Part shown: piece by piece, positions 46,736-57,584 of the stretch | Position numbering within the stretch: the stretch's first letter is position 1 | Layout: each line of letters starts with the position of its first letter | Position numbers and translations under genes: made by a program | The notes under the pieces: model-generated | The model's database searches: none | What the model was told of the DNA's origin: nothing | What the model saw: the letters and a program-made list of their open reading frames with translations, nothing else | NCBI RefSeq assembly: GCF_040939455.1 | Contig: NC_134113.1 | Coordinates: 16,168,501 to 16,232,500 of the forward strand | DNA from: Microcebus murinus | Taxonomy: Eukaryota; Chordata; Mammalia; Primates; Cheirogaleidae | Length of the DNA: 64,000 nt | Reading direction: 5' to 3'

Positions 46736-47304
46736 TGCTGTAAGGAACATCTGTCTGATGCCCAAGCCCGTGCTTTTCTTGCTGGCTGTTGCCTTGACTT
46801 TAGGTATTTTCTGAGTGGCTTCAAGCAAGGAGAATTTTTTGCCTACCTGTCCATTATATCTCCATTTAAAGTTTCTGAACCACTATTTCTACTTCGAGTT
46901 TCTGCACATGGTCAACAATTTCTGTTTCCACACATACCTGTTGAATCATCCCTTTATAGACACTCATTGGCTCGTGGACTGATTGGCCGCGGTTTTGCTC
47001 GTCTCTGCCAACCTCTGCCTTGTTACCCCAGTAAGCAAGAGCTGCCGGTGTTTGTGCCATGCATGGACCTAATTAGTAGCTTTAATCAATCAGTACATTG
47101 AGTGCCTTCCCTTCTCTGCTCTGGAGACTTCCAAATGTGCCCGCGGCATGGTTCTCTGTGGCTCACGTGCCCAGGTCTCATGGCTCATGGGTTCTGGCTG
47201 GGATGTTTGTGTCCCTCAGGGGAACTCAGGCATCCTGTTTGTTACTCTCTGGGCCATGTGATTCCAGTGTTTATCTCTCACAATGTGTTCTGCTGCAAAA
47301 GGGA
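46736..47304. other. Unassigned
   Basis: Nothing recognised; frames of 64-83 codons overlap on both strands. Confidence 0.3.
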
Positions 47305-47425
47305 AAGAACTGACATTAATTGGGTGGAATTCTCAAGCCAAACATTGTACTAGCTGTTTTACATACATTCTCTCATTTGATCCTTACAGCAATCCAACAG
47401 AGGTAGTATTAAAGTGATTTATTGT
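47305..47425 (+). repeat. MIR SINE, 5' part
   Basis: 'ctgacattaattgggtggaa', 'tacatacattctctcatttg' and 'ccttacagcaatcc': sense MIR start. Confidence 0.7.
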
Positions 47426-47689
47426 TTCATCAATGAATAATTGAAAGTAGAGAATGTTCTGTTTGTGTTAGGTTATCAAATGCTATGGATATGGGGCAAA
47501 TAAGAGAGATTCTGTCCTAATGGAGCACGTAGTTCAAGAAAATCACAGACATCCAAGCAAATTATCATGAGTACCATGGGTGTCATGATGTTGACAACAT
47601 GATCAGTGTCACCACTGCAGTGACTGCAGGCTCCATTACACTGCCCACAGCTGCTCGAGCTCCGCTAATCCTTTCACCTGCTTTTCTTA
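47426..47689. other. Weak antisense L2-like sequence, then unassigned
   Basis: 'agagagattctgtcctaatg' with 'gagcacgtagttcaag' near 47500-47540 follows the antisense L2 3' layout. The remainder is unassigned. Confidence 0.4.
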
Positions 47690-47830
47690 ATAATGCCTCG
47701 TAACATTCTTATGGGGTTTACAACATCAAAACTCTATTTCGTCTTGAGGTGACTGGGGCTTAGGGAGTTCAGTAACTTGTCCAAGGTCCCATTAGCAGAG
47801 TTGTTTGGAAGATCTGAGAAGTGATGTGTA
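47690..47830 (+). repeat. MIR-like SINE fragment
   Basis: 'acattcttatggggtttaca', 'ggagttcagtaacttgtcca', 'aggtcccattagcaga' follow the sense MIR core. Confidence 0.65.
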
Positions 47831-47837
47831 AGTATGG

Positions 47838-47998
47838 CAGGCAATGTCGCGTAGTAGTTATGAGCAGGAAGGGGCCAGACTGCATGGGTTCAACTTTAAG
47901 CTGGTCTACCTACCAATTGCTTCATTTAGAAACAACCACTTAACTCTTTGTTTCTCAGTTCTCCTCATCTGTAAAATGGGAATCGTAGCAGTGCCTTC
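47838..47998 (-). repeat. MIR SINE, antisense
   Basis: 'gcgtagtagttatgagcagg', 'gactgcatgggttcaacttt', 'tcctcatctgtaaaatggga' are antisense MIR; it abuts a sense MIR piece at about 48000. Confidence 0.8.
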
Positions 47999-47999
47999 C

Positions 48000-48115
48000 C
48001 ATGCTTATTATTCCTATGGTTACAGGTGAGAAAACTGAAGCAAGAAATAGTAAGTTCATGGTCAGTGGCAGAGCCAGGGCTCAGCCCAAGTCTACCTAAT
48101 CGCAATGTTCATTCT
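48000..48115 (+). repeat. MIR SINE fragment, sense
   Basis: 'tacaggtgagaaaactgaag', 'gtcagtggcagagccagggc' and 'caagtctacctaatcg' are the sense MIR 3' half, adjoining the antisense copy so the two share their inner ends. Confidence 0.7.
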
Positions 48116-48716
48116 CTTTTTATCTTCTGTACCGAGAACTCTAGAAGAAGTTGTATTATTTTCCAGGCCATCAGAACATCAAGTTGATTCCTGGGCCCCC
48201 TTACAACGGTGTCAAATGGAGTAAAATGCCAAAGTATCTCTTGAGTGACATCGCTGGGCCTTTGCCATTTGATATCTGGCTCTGGACACATGCCGAGCAT
48301 ATTCTAGGAGCACCATTTATGGGAATGGTTCACTCAAGAGGCGTGTGCTTAAATGTAGGCGCTGGTGTGTAAACAGAAACTGGCAAGTGGATGGTCAAGG
48401 AAAGAGAAACGGAGCTGGACTGGCCTTCAAGACGGAGAAGACCTCTGGGGCTGATGGAGTGTGTGACTATGTGTCTCTGGTTGAGGTGGGGTCATCTCAT
48501 TTATGGAGGGAGCTTCTCTTTGGGGTAAAAGGGACCTCTTTCTGCCAGAGATGAAAGAATGAAAAGGTTCTATGCAAATGGCCCCCATTGAGAAGTGCCA
48601 AACCTCCATTAAAGGTGTCTGTCCTGTGTAACTGGTATTCAGAGATTGCCTTGCCAAGATCATTTGTTCTCTGAGGATGTCTGTAGACAGTAAGCCTGGT
48701 GTTTCTTCTGGGACGT

Positions 48717-48717
<1 letters not shown>
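48116..48717. other. Unassigned
   Basis: No repeat recognised. The 111-, 89- and 61-codon minus frames and the plus frames near here owe their length to the adjacent (CA)n tract. Confidence 0.4.
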
Positions 48718-48761
<44 letters not shown>

Positions 48762-48766
48762 CACAT
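48718..48766. repeat. (CA)n microsatellite
   Basis: About 24 AC units with one GC interruption near 48755. It is the source of the Thr-His and Cys-Val repeat frames on the two strands. Confidence 0.95.
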
Positions 48767-49224
48767 TTTGGCTGCGTTGGGGCTTTTTGGCTGCCAGCAT
48801 ATTGCCTGCCTCTGCTCCAGCGACAGCTGATAACCCCATTAGCATCTTGCTGCAGATGCTGGCAGCCTCACAAATCAGTCCTTACCTCCGGGCAGATTGC
48901 TCCAGAACAGTTCCTCCCCTTTCCTCCCCTCACAACAGCCCTATTAGGACCAAACATGTTTTTTCTTTTACCTCAGACATGCATCTTCTTGTCTGGCCTC
49001 TTGTTTTTCTCCTGTGCAGATTTATGAGGAGGGTTCATGGAAAAACCCTTAACCTCAGCTCTTGCTAGGAATGACTTGCTTCTACGAGGCATCTAATGGT
49101 CTGCGTTCCAGTACACCCCCCACCCCATATATCACAGATGCTCTCTTGCACACACGTACATATGTAAACCCACTGTGCATGTCTCTTTAACCTAGGCACC
49201 AAATTTGGACTTTTTTTCCTTCTG
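48767..49224. other. Unassigned
   Basis: No repeat or gene recognised. Frames beginning in the microsatellite (for example 48677-49027) run through it. Confidence 0.35.
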
Positions 49225-49520
49225 AAAATCTCTCCCAACTATCCACTTCTTTTCACTTCCATCAGCACCACTCTGGTCTAGACTACCATAGTATTTTGCC
49301 TGGACTTCTTTAATAAAATTCCTAAGCCTTCCCTCTGGTCTACCTGCCTTCCCTCTTTCCCCACTTGAATCTACTTCCCACAGTGAACTTTATAAAATGC
49401 ACATCTGATCTTGTAAGTCCCTTGCTTTAAGCCTTTCAGTACTCCCCAGGTATCTCCAAGACTGAGGATAGGGTCCAGCTCATGGCGGACGCTCAATGGA
49501 AATTCTTGGAATTAAACAGA
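49225..49520 (+). mobile_element. LINE L2 3' region
   Basis: 'ctggtctagactaccatagt', 'tgcctggacttctttaataa', 'cacatctgatcttgtaagtc', 'gcctttcagtactccccagg' follow sense L2 in order. Confidence 0.8.
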
Positions 49521-49819
49521 GTTAAATATTCCTATTGAATTGATAGGATATTCATTCTGAGAACTCTTAAAAGGTCACTTTGTCTTGTGAACTTTATTCC
49601 TCTTCTAGTTCACACCTTCATACTCACCTGAAGTCCTTTATTTCATGTTGGAAGACACTTTAACCTAGAACTGTGTGTTCAGTGACTTTGAGGGTCTCCT
49701 GGAAAAAATCATATTCCAATAAGAAATGGAGTGGAATGTTAGAACTATAAGGGGCCTTTGAAACTATGCTTTAGCTTCATTCAATAGGCCCTGTAACATG
49801 TTTGAGTTTCTGATAATTG
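49521..49819. other. Unassigned
   Basis: No repeat recognised in this short AT-rich stretch between L2 and L1. Confidence 0.3.
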
Positions 49820-51835
49820 GGCTAAAAGGTACAGATTTAAAAGGTACAAATGGCTGCACTAGCTCCACTAGTATGTGAGCCAAGTCCCAACCAACATGTA
49901 ATTATTAACATTTTGCTTTATCACAGCACATTTGCCACAATTAATGAGTCAACATTGACACATTATTATTAATTACAACCCATACATTATTAGGATTTCC
50001 TTAATTTTTACCTAATGTCCTTTTTCTGTTCCAGGATCCACAGTATACTTAGTTATCATGTCTCATCAGGCTCCATTGGCTGTGACAGGTTTCTCAGACT
50101 TTCCATGTTTTTGACAACCTTGACAGTTCTGAGGAGTACTGGTCAGATAGTTTGTAGAATGTGACTCAATTGTGATTTGTCTGATATTTTTCTTGTGATT
50201 GGACTAAGGTGGTGTGTTTTGGGGAGGTAAAGTGCCACTCTCATCTCATCGTATTAAGGGTACCTACTACCAACATGCCTTATTGCTGTTGATGTTACTC
50301 TTGACCTAGTTGAGGTAGTTTGTCAGCTTTCTGTATTCTTCCCACTTTTCCATACTGCATTCTTCGGAAGCGAGTCACTATGCACAACCTCCACTAAGGG
50401 AGCAGGGAGTTGTACTCCTTGAGGGAAGAGTGTCTATATAGAGTATTTGGAATTCTTTTATATGGAAGATTTATTCTTTTCCATTTATTTATTTGATAGT
50501 TTATGGGCTCACAGATATTAATTTTTGAACTCACTCATTTGGTTCTTGTGTCCCTTTGACAAACCCCTATTGTTTTGGGTTTTGTTTTGAGTACTTCCTT
50601 TGTTTCTGGCACTACAAGATGTCCCCGGCTCATCTTGTATATTTCACACTCCAGTCCTAGAATCAGCCTCTTCTCCAAGTATTTCTGATTCCTTTTCTTG
50701 GGGAATAGTATTAGAAATCAAGATCTGGACACTAGATGTGCTCATTGCTGTGTGGGTGTCATTGCTTCTGTGCCCCTGCAGCTGACAGAGTAAGGAAAAA
50801 CGTGTGTATACTAACCTGTGAATATATACATATCTATAATATTTCTATATGGAATAGTCTGCATTTGTATTAAGCTTAACATGAGTTAGCACTGATGTCT
50901 CCAATGCTAATCCATTCCAGAATGGATCATTTTAGGCTACTCCCCTTGCTCATCTGTAATCTCCCACTCCAATAGTGCAAAACCTGGCTCCACAATCTGC
51001 CATCTATCTGCTTAATTGTTAAATTCTAGATAATCTATAATGGTCTCAGAATTGTTAGCCTGTATCCCCATGGGAAACTACTTGATCAACTAGAGTACAG
51101 TGTTCGTGTGTAGTTCCTTTTGCCTTTAGTCTTTTGGACATTACTCATTTCCAAAGTTACTTTGGCCAAATCTTATTCTTCTACCCCATTCAATGAGGTT
51201 GTTTCATACATTTGTAAGACATTTAAATTCTTTTGTCACATTTTGAATTTTATCTCAATTTCCTAAATGATTTTTAAAAAAATTTGTTATACCTTAAGAT
51301 TTACTCTGTGTGCTATAAAGTTCTATGGGTTTGACAAATGCATGGTGCCATGTTTCTACCATTACAGCATCACATAGGGTAGATTCATGACCCTAAAGAA
51401 ATCTCCTGAGCTTCACCTATTTACACCTTCTCCACCGCTGAACCCCTCTTGGCCACTTTTATGCTTACTATCTCTGTAGTTCTGCCTTTTCCAGAATGTC
51501 AGATGAAGGGAATCATATAGTATGTAGCCATTTCAGACTGGCTTCTTTTGCTTAGTAATATGTAGTTCATATTCATCCATGTCTTTGTGTGACTTGATAG
51601 CTCATTCCTTCTTATTGTTCAATAGTGTTCCATTGAGATATACTACAGTTTGTTTATCTGCTCACCTATTGAAGGATATCCTAGTTACTTCCAGTTTGGG
51701 GTAGTTATAATAAAAGTCTCTATAAACATTCATATGCAGGTCTTTGTATGGACATAAGTTTTCATGTCTGTTGAGTAAATACCTAGGAGTGTGATTGCTG
51801 GATCATAAGCTAAGACTATGTTTGGCTTTGTACAG
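49820..51835 (-). mobile_element. Old L1 3' portion, antisense
   Basis: The right part (51300-51835) is the classic antisense L1 ORF2 C-terminus: 'tagttcattccttcttattg'-like phrases, 'gtttatctgctcacctattg', 'tcatgtctgttgagtaaata', 'taggagtgtgattgctggat'. The left part (about 49820-51300: 'aattgtgatttgtctgatat', 'ctcattgctgtgtgggtgtc') I read as the long 3' untranslated region of a mammalian L1M-type element; that part is less certain. No surviving frame. Confidence 0.65.
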
Positions 51836-53325
51836 TCTCTTCAATAAATGATGTTGGTAATTTGGACCCTTACCTCATACCATATATAAAAATCAACTCA
51901 AAATAGATTAAATACTTAAATATACAATCTGAAGCTATAAAACTACTAGAAGAAAGCACAGGGAAAAAGATACTTGACATTGGTCTTGGCAAAGATATTT
52001 TGGCTATGACCCAAAGCACAGGCAACAAAAGCAAAACTAGGCAAATACAAGGGTATCAAATTAAAAATTTTCTGTACAACAAAGGAAACAATCAGCAGAG
52101 TGAAGAGATAACCTACAGAATGGGAGAAAATGTTTGTGAGCTGGGGCTCTGATAAGGGGTTAATAATATCCAAAATATGTAAGAACTAAAACAACTTAGT
52201 AGCAAGAAACAAACAACCTGATTTAAAAATGGGCAAAGGAACTGAAATGACATTTCTCTAAAGAAGATATACAAATGGACAACAAGTACATAAAAAAATT
52301 CTTAATATCACTGATTATTAGGGAAGTATAAGTTAAAACCAGTGAAATATCACCTCACACCTTTTAGGATGGTTATTATTAAAAAGACAAGAGTTAAGAA
52401 GTGTTGGTGAGGATGTGGAGAAAAGGGAACTCCTGTACACTGTGGTAGGAATGTAAATTAGTATAGCCATTATGGAAAACAGTATTGAGGTTCTTCAAAA
52501 AAATTAAAAATAGAACTACCATATAAATACATCAATCTCACTTCTCAGTCCAAAGGAAATAAAATTAGTACATCAAAGAAATACCTGCACTCCCATGTTC
52601 ATTGCAATGTCAACAGCAAAAAACCAAACTCTGCAAAATAATTTTAAAGAGATTTATTCTGAGCCAAATTTGAGGACCATGACCCAGAGCCACTGCCAAG
52701 AGGCCTTGGGCAAGTGGACTCGTTGTGGCTGGGTTATAGGTTGGCTTTTATACATTTCAGAGACAGGGGGTTACAGGTAAAGCCATCAATCAAAATGTGG
52801 GAGGTATACATTGGTTTAGCCCAAAAAGGTGGGCCATCTCGAAGGGGGTGGGCTTACAGGTTATAGGTGGGTTTAAAGATTCTTTGGATTGTAATTGGCT
52901 AAAGACATGAAGCTTTGTCTAAAGGCTTGGAATGTTTTAACATAAACTGTTCACCAGAGATAAGCCACCATTTATTAACACCATTTGTTGCATAAATTGA
53001 GGGCCTGCAGGTTTGTCTTACATACCCTTAGGCCTGTTAATGGGTTACAAAGGAAGTCTCCAAGAAGGGAGGGGGGCATGATAAGGCATGTCTGACCTCC
53101 CTCCTCCTGGCAGTCAATTTTGCTTTAGGATATTCCTTGGCCACGAGGGGGTCCATTCAGTCAGCCAGTGGGGGGGGGGGGTGAGCATTTTAGTTCACAG
53201 CAACATTACAGTAACCAAGATATTGAGTCAACCTAAGCGTCCACCAGTGGATCAATGGATAAAGAAAACGTAGTATACATTCACAATGAAATACTATTCA
53301 GCCTTTAAAAAGTTAAGAAGGAGAC
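51836..53325 (+). mobile_element. Old L1 ORF2 fragment, sense, split by a solo LTR
   Basis: The left piece (51836-52607: 'aaatgggcaaaggaactgaa', 'gttggtgaggatgtggagaa', 'atacctgcactcccatgttc') and the right piece (53204-53325: 'gatcaatggataaagaaaac', 'tgaaatactattcagccttt') are consecutive ORF2 C-terminal sequence. It overlaps in L1 content with the antisense fragment to its left, so the two are separate insertions. Confidence 0.85.
52608..53199 (-). mobile_element. Solo LTR (ERV1-type), 592 bp
   Basis: Starts TGT and ends ACA, flanked by the 4-bp duplication GCAA (52604-52607 and 53200-53203), the size usual for class I ERVs. AATAAA lies on the minus strand at 52653-52658, setting the orientation. 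'tttaaagagatttattctga' and 'gaggtatacattggtttagc' recall the MER4/MER41-like LTR group; the exact family is not determined. It is inserted in the sense L1. A G11 run lies at 53171-53181. Confidence 0.85.
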
Positions 53326-53334
53326 CTATTATAT

Positions 53335-53585
53335 ATTGAACAGCTGCCTTTTATAGAGTGTCTACTATATTACATCATGCCAGGCATCTTACATACATTC
53401 TCATAAGATGCATGCAAAATCCTACAACATCAAAGCTTATTCTCATTCTCAGATGAAGCAGTAAAGGTCCATGGAGGATCGCTTTCCCAAGAAGACTCAC
53501 AAGGAAATGGCACCTAAGATTAGATGGACAGAGGTCTGTCTGACTTCAAAGTTGATAATACTCTCACTACCTCATGGGTAGTGAG
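53335..53585 (+). repeat. MIR SINE
   Basis: 'tttatagagtgtctactata', 'tcatgccaggcatcttacat', 'attctcagatgaagcagtaa' and 'ataatactctcactacctca': sense MIR, full layout. Confidence 0.75.
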
Positions 53586-54896
53586 GATCTTTCGTGTGGA
53601 TCTTCCGTAACAGCCAAGGAATTTGGGCTTTCTGTGGTAGGTGCACTATATTGCTGGTGGTTTTTGAACAGGAAATGCCAGGAGAGGTGTAAAGGAGAGT
53701 GTTAAATGACAAGCAAGTTGGGTTGGGTGAGTAATTAAGAGTCTTTTGCAGTAGTCTGAGCATGAGATGAAAAGTCTGCATTTGGGTAACAATGGGACCT
53801 GAGAGGAAGCAACTGGCACTCCCAAGTGTGAGTCAGGGTTGTCCTGCAAGCAATGTTTGGAAGCATATTGAGAGAGAGATCTTCAAGGGAACAGAGAATA
53901 GATTGTTTCCGAAGAGGTTGGAGAACACAAGCCTGAGGCAGAAAACATACTATTGAAAAATGGATGTCTTTCTTTTGGAACTAATGCTGATGTTGGATTT
54001 AGTCCCCTTATAATTTGTCTACTGATTGAAGAGAGATTACCTACTATGGCAGTTGGAGCCTTTCTGTCCATGCAATGGTAGAATCACGTAGGCAGCTGGG
54101 TGGAATGAACAAAGCTTATTGTGTGTTGTTGAATTGTATTGTGCCCGGCTTTGAATCACTGAAACACACAACTCTGACAATAATATAATGCACTTGAAGC
54201 ATTTGTTTATTGCTCTTTATCTTCTGGAATGCTAAACAAATCATAGGGACTTATTTGTAGTGTTGAGTGTAACTTAAAATAAGTTTTTTTTTAACCTTGT
54301 GGTCTTGGCCCAGGCTGTTTAAATTGGACCACTTTCACTATTGACTCTCTTCCCTTCTTTATACATTGCTCCATTAATTTCCCCAAAGTCATTTTTCTTG
54401 ATGTCCTGTCTTTGTAAGTTCTGCTGGGCTGGGGGAAAGGGAACAAATTGCTGACATATTAAGTGCTGACTGCTCCTGAGCTGTTTGAGTTTGTGGTTTG
54501 GCCAGTCCATTAGCAAATTTGTTCTTTCATTACTAGATCAATATTTTCCTCATTTTTCCCCCTAAGATGTAGGCATCAGAATCATTCTTTGGGCCACTGG
54601 ATATGTCCAGTGATTCTATGAAGTTGTACAAAGGAATCCTTCATACATTTGTATGTTCATTCAATCCATAAATATTTCGAACAATGAACTCCATAGTATT
54701 GCTATGCTGTAAAATATCAATCTCATGAGCAGTTCTTTTTTTTTAAAAGGATTTCCTTGGTCATATAAGTTTGAGATACCTGTCTTAGAGGGTCACAACA
54801 CACCTGAGCCTGTTATAGGATTTGAGCAATCTCGTAGCAAATAAATCAGTTTAAATTTCTTTAGAGCACTCCCCACACTTATTTGCCCATGTGCAC
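53586..54896. other. Unassigned, about 1.3 kb
   Basis: No repeat or domain recognised. Short minus frames (60-69 codons) only; AT-rich. Confidence 0.35.
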
Positions 54897-55480
54897 TAGT
54901 AAGCTTTTGCTACAATATCAACCTTAAAAAAATCTAGGTAGTTTAGAACTGCAGTCTCCAACCCGTGGGCTACAGATGGTTATTGGTCCATGGCCCATTA
55001 GGGACCGCACAGCAGGAGGTGAGCAGTGGGTGAGTGAGGGAAGCTTCCTCTGTATGTACAGCTGCTCCCCATCACTCACATCACCGCCTCAGTTCCGCCT
55101 TCCCCGCCTCAACCTGGTGCCTGGAAAAATTGTCTTCCATGAAACCAGTCCCTGGTGCCAAAAAGGTTGGGGACCCCTGGTTTAGAACAACAAATATTTT
55201 TTTTTCTCACTCATATAGATCTGTTTGTCAGCTGTGGATGGGTTCAGCTGGAGTCTGCTGTGCTGCAGGTGTAGCCTGTTTGGGCTATGCTTTGCTCATG
55301 GCGGATGCCAGAGCTATGAGAGAGCCTGAGCTCACACTCACAGTTCAAGCTTTTGCTCAGATGTTGCAAATGACGCATCTGTTCATATCCATTGTCCAAA
55401 GCATGTCACCTGATCAAGCCCAAAGTTAACGAGGGGAAGATAAATACTCCTCCCAAATGGTGCATGGCCAGGTCCCATGA
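54897..55480 (-). mobile_element. Old LTR split by a hAT element
   Basis: Outside the insert it reads 'aagcttttgctacaatatca' | 'tagtttagaacaacaaatat', 'gatgggttcagctggagtct', 'ccattgtccaaagcatgtca': the layout of an old MaLR/ERV-L type LTR in antisense. The family name is uncertain. Confidence 0.5.
54949..55179. mobile_element. hAT non-autonomous DNA transposon (231 bp)
   Basis: The left end 'ctgcagtctccaacc' pairs with the right end 'ggttggggacccctg' (reverse complement 'caggggtccccaacc'). Exact 8-bp duplication GTTTAGAA at 54941-54948 and 55180-55187, the hAT signature. The body has 'gcacagcaggaggtgagcag' and 'gaaaccagtccctggtgcca', phrases of a known mammalian MER-type hAT element that I do not name with certainty. 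The 69-codon frame 54976-55185 is this element. Confidence 0.92.
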
Positions 55481-55549
55481 ATGCGAGTTAAAAGGTGTAA
55501 TACTTACTGGAGGGAAGGCAGATTTGGGAACAGAACATAATCTCTAGGT

Positions 55550-55990
55550 CAGATTTCCTAGCAGCAGAGCCTAAGATAGGGATTCCTGATCAAGTGATGT
55601 ACTGAAGGATGGCTCTCCAGAGAAATCTATAAGGAAGAAAGAGGAGAAGGACAGGGCAGGATAAAATGCAAAAGTAAAGATGTGGTTTCATCCGAAATCC
55701 AGCCTCAGCCTGATCCCTTAAGAAGCTGGAGTATGAATGGTCCCACAATATTGTTCTTCCTTGAGGCAAGGGATTTGGGCTTTTGGTGCCCACACCAATC
55801 AATTTTGGCCCAAGCCACCCCTAGAGGGTAGGAGGTGAGGTGGCTCCCTTCATTTAAGAGTGAATGTGTGGAGAAGGGCATAACTGTGAGTTCTCAGAAG
55901 CCAACACTGCCTGAGCTGGAGGATGAGAGCACTAGCCTGGTAGAGGGGCTCTGGATATGGTCCTAAGAAAAAATGTATACTATAATATTA
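55550..55990 (-). mobile_element. 3' LTR of the minus-strand ERV-L provirus
   Basis: Parallels the LTR at 61903-62467 phrase by phrase: 'cagagcctaagataggga' against 'cagagtctaagatggaaa'; 'agaaatctataaggaag' against 'gaaacctgtaaagaaag'; 'ataactgtgagttctcagaa' against 'acagttatgagttgttagta'. Divergence between the two is large, so the provirus is old. The polyadenylation signal of this copy is mutated. Confidence 0.65.
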
Positions 55991-57140
55991 ATACATCCCT
56001 TGCACTGCTCAGATCCACGTGATTTTCACATTAAGTTTACTCTATCCGAGCACAGCTTCAATTTCTAGAACATTCGCAAGAGTAGTGATAGAGGAATAAC
56101 CCCATAATTGATGCTCATAAACTCTATTCTCTACCACACAGTATCAATTCCCCTCCCCTTCAATTTCCACTTTGTTAGTTTAGGTGGGTCGCCTGCTGGA
56201 ATGACCAAGAGTCTTATCTCTGAGGGGCCTTAGTGTACGATTAACTTGCTTTTATCAGGCAAGTATTCTTTACTTCGCTATTTACAGTTAAAACTACACA
56301 TGGGAGTCCTAAGGAACTCACCCAGTGGATCTTGTGAGCACAAAACATATTCCTCCCTACTTTCATTAGGTAGCAGCAACCCTATATCCTTACTGCGATC
56401 AGAATCACTTACTCCTGCTCAGTATGGTCACTGATTTCTAGGCCCGCTGGTCTACTGATGTGAGGACCCTAAAGTTGCCAAGTGGTAGCCATAGCTTTAA
56501 GTTGAATGGGACTTTTCTTGTGTCCCTTGGGGGAACCAGAACCTCAAGATCCATAGAGCCTAAAGTAGCAAGAATGGGAAGCATGAGTTCCCACATTGGT
56601 TCCTGCAAGTGACAGTAAAGGGTCCACTCTTACTTCTACGTCAGGTTTTAGGACCCATGTGTTTACTTATGGAGGACACTAGATCCTATGATGGCTGTTG
56701 GTCTAAGTTGCACACCACCTGAAAGATAGAGCTCCATTTTTTCAGCTGTATCTTTGAGAGTTTTCCCCACTGCTTTATAAATAAGGCCAGCAACGTTTGG
56801 AATGTGCAGAAGGTGGTGGAATCAGTAGATCCTGTGACTATGTGCCTACTATCATACCTCTTTTGCTGGAAAAGGGTCCCTTGGTTTGTGGCAATGTTAA
56901 TACATGATTCCATGTTAGTTATATCAGATAATCTTTGGGTCCTTGTGTAATAATGTTGTCTAACACTTTATTGGCAAGAAAGGCAAACCCGAACCTAGAA
57001 TACGTGTCAATCCCCAGTCAGGATGAATTGTCGCCCTATCTACAGGTAGAAGAATTAGGATGCAATAATTTTAAGACTAAGTGGTTGACTGGTCTTCTCC
57101 AGGGATGGTGCTATGTCAGGGGTTTAAGTGTTGATCTCTG

Positions 57141-57584
57141 TGCGACGGTTCTCTACCACTTGCAAGAGTCTAGTGAGACAGAACACTCACACACAAGTCA
57201 GGCAGAGCAGATTTATTACTCTCAGACAGGGAGAGAGGATAAAGAGAAGCTTTGTATCTACAATGAGCTGGCTCAGCAAGGCTCAGGAAAGCTTCCCAGG
57301 GAAGATGGAGTCTTGTCTGCACATGCCCCACGTTGCACCACAGTTGAGGGCCCTGAAAGCACTCCGGCTTGGGTTTTGTACCCCGGGTGCTGATGGGACC
57401 ACTGAACACTGATGTTGCAGAACATCCTGTTCTAGGAGGGATGCAGAATAGCCTTGGCTGTTCTGGACAGTTCCTCCTTATCTCAGGACATTGCATTCTG
57501 GGTACATCCTACAGTTATCCTGAGAACTAGAAGCAGGAGGGAGGAGAGCTAGTTAGCCAAGGCCATCCAGGAATCTGTTCTATA
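57141..57584 (-). mobile_element. Solo LTR nested in integrase (ERVK-like?)
   Basis: A 444-bp block interrupts the ERV-L sequence between 'tgttgatctctg' and 'ctctgttgctgg'. The 5-bp duplication CTCTG (57136-57140, 57585-57589; 6 bp match if the shared T is counted) brackets a segment starting TG and ending TA rather than CA. AATAAA on the minus strand lies at 57212-57217, followed by a short U5 ending at '...gtcgca'. The layout recalls class II (ERVK/IAP-like) LTRs, but class is inference. The 152-codon plus frame (56935-57393) straddles its edge and is not a gene. Confidence 0.7.

Noticed and set aside
47885..47900. tRNA-like 'gggttcaac' B-box motifs, also near 15535 and 37860
   Set aside because: They lie inside MIR SINEs, which derive from tRNA; no cloverleaf or anticodon arm is present.
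48427..49068. Several long frames near 48.5-49 kb on both strands
   Set aside because: Their length comes from the (CA)n tract, which is open in all frames and translates as Thr-His or Cys-Val repeats.
49820..53325. Reading the opposed L1 pieces as one twin-primed insertion
   Set aside because: Both pieces contain the same part of ORF2, whereas twin priming gives adjacent, non-overlapping pieces.
56935..57393. 152-codon frame as a gene
   Set aside because: It crosses from antisense ERV-L integrase sequence into a nested LTR and matches neither coding direction.
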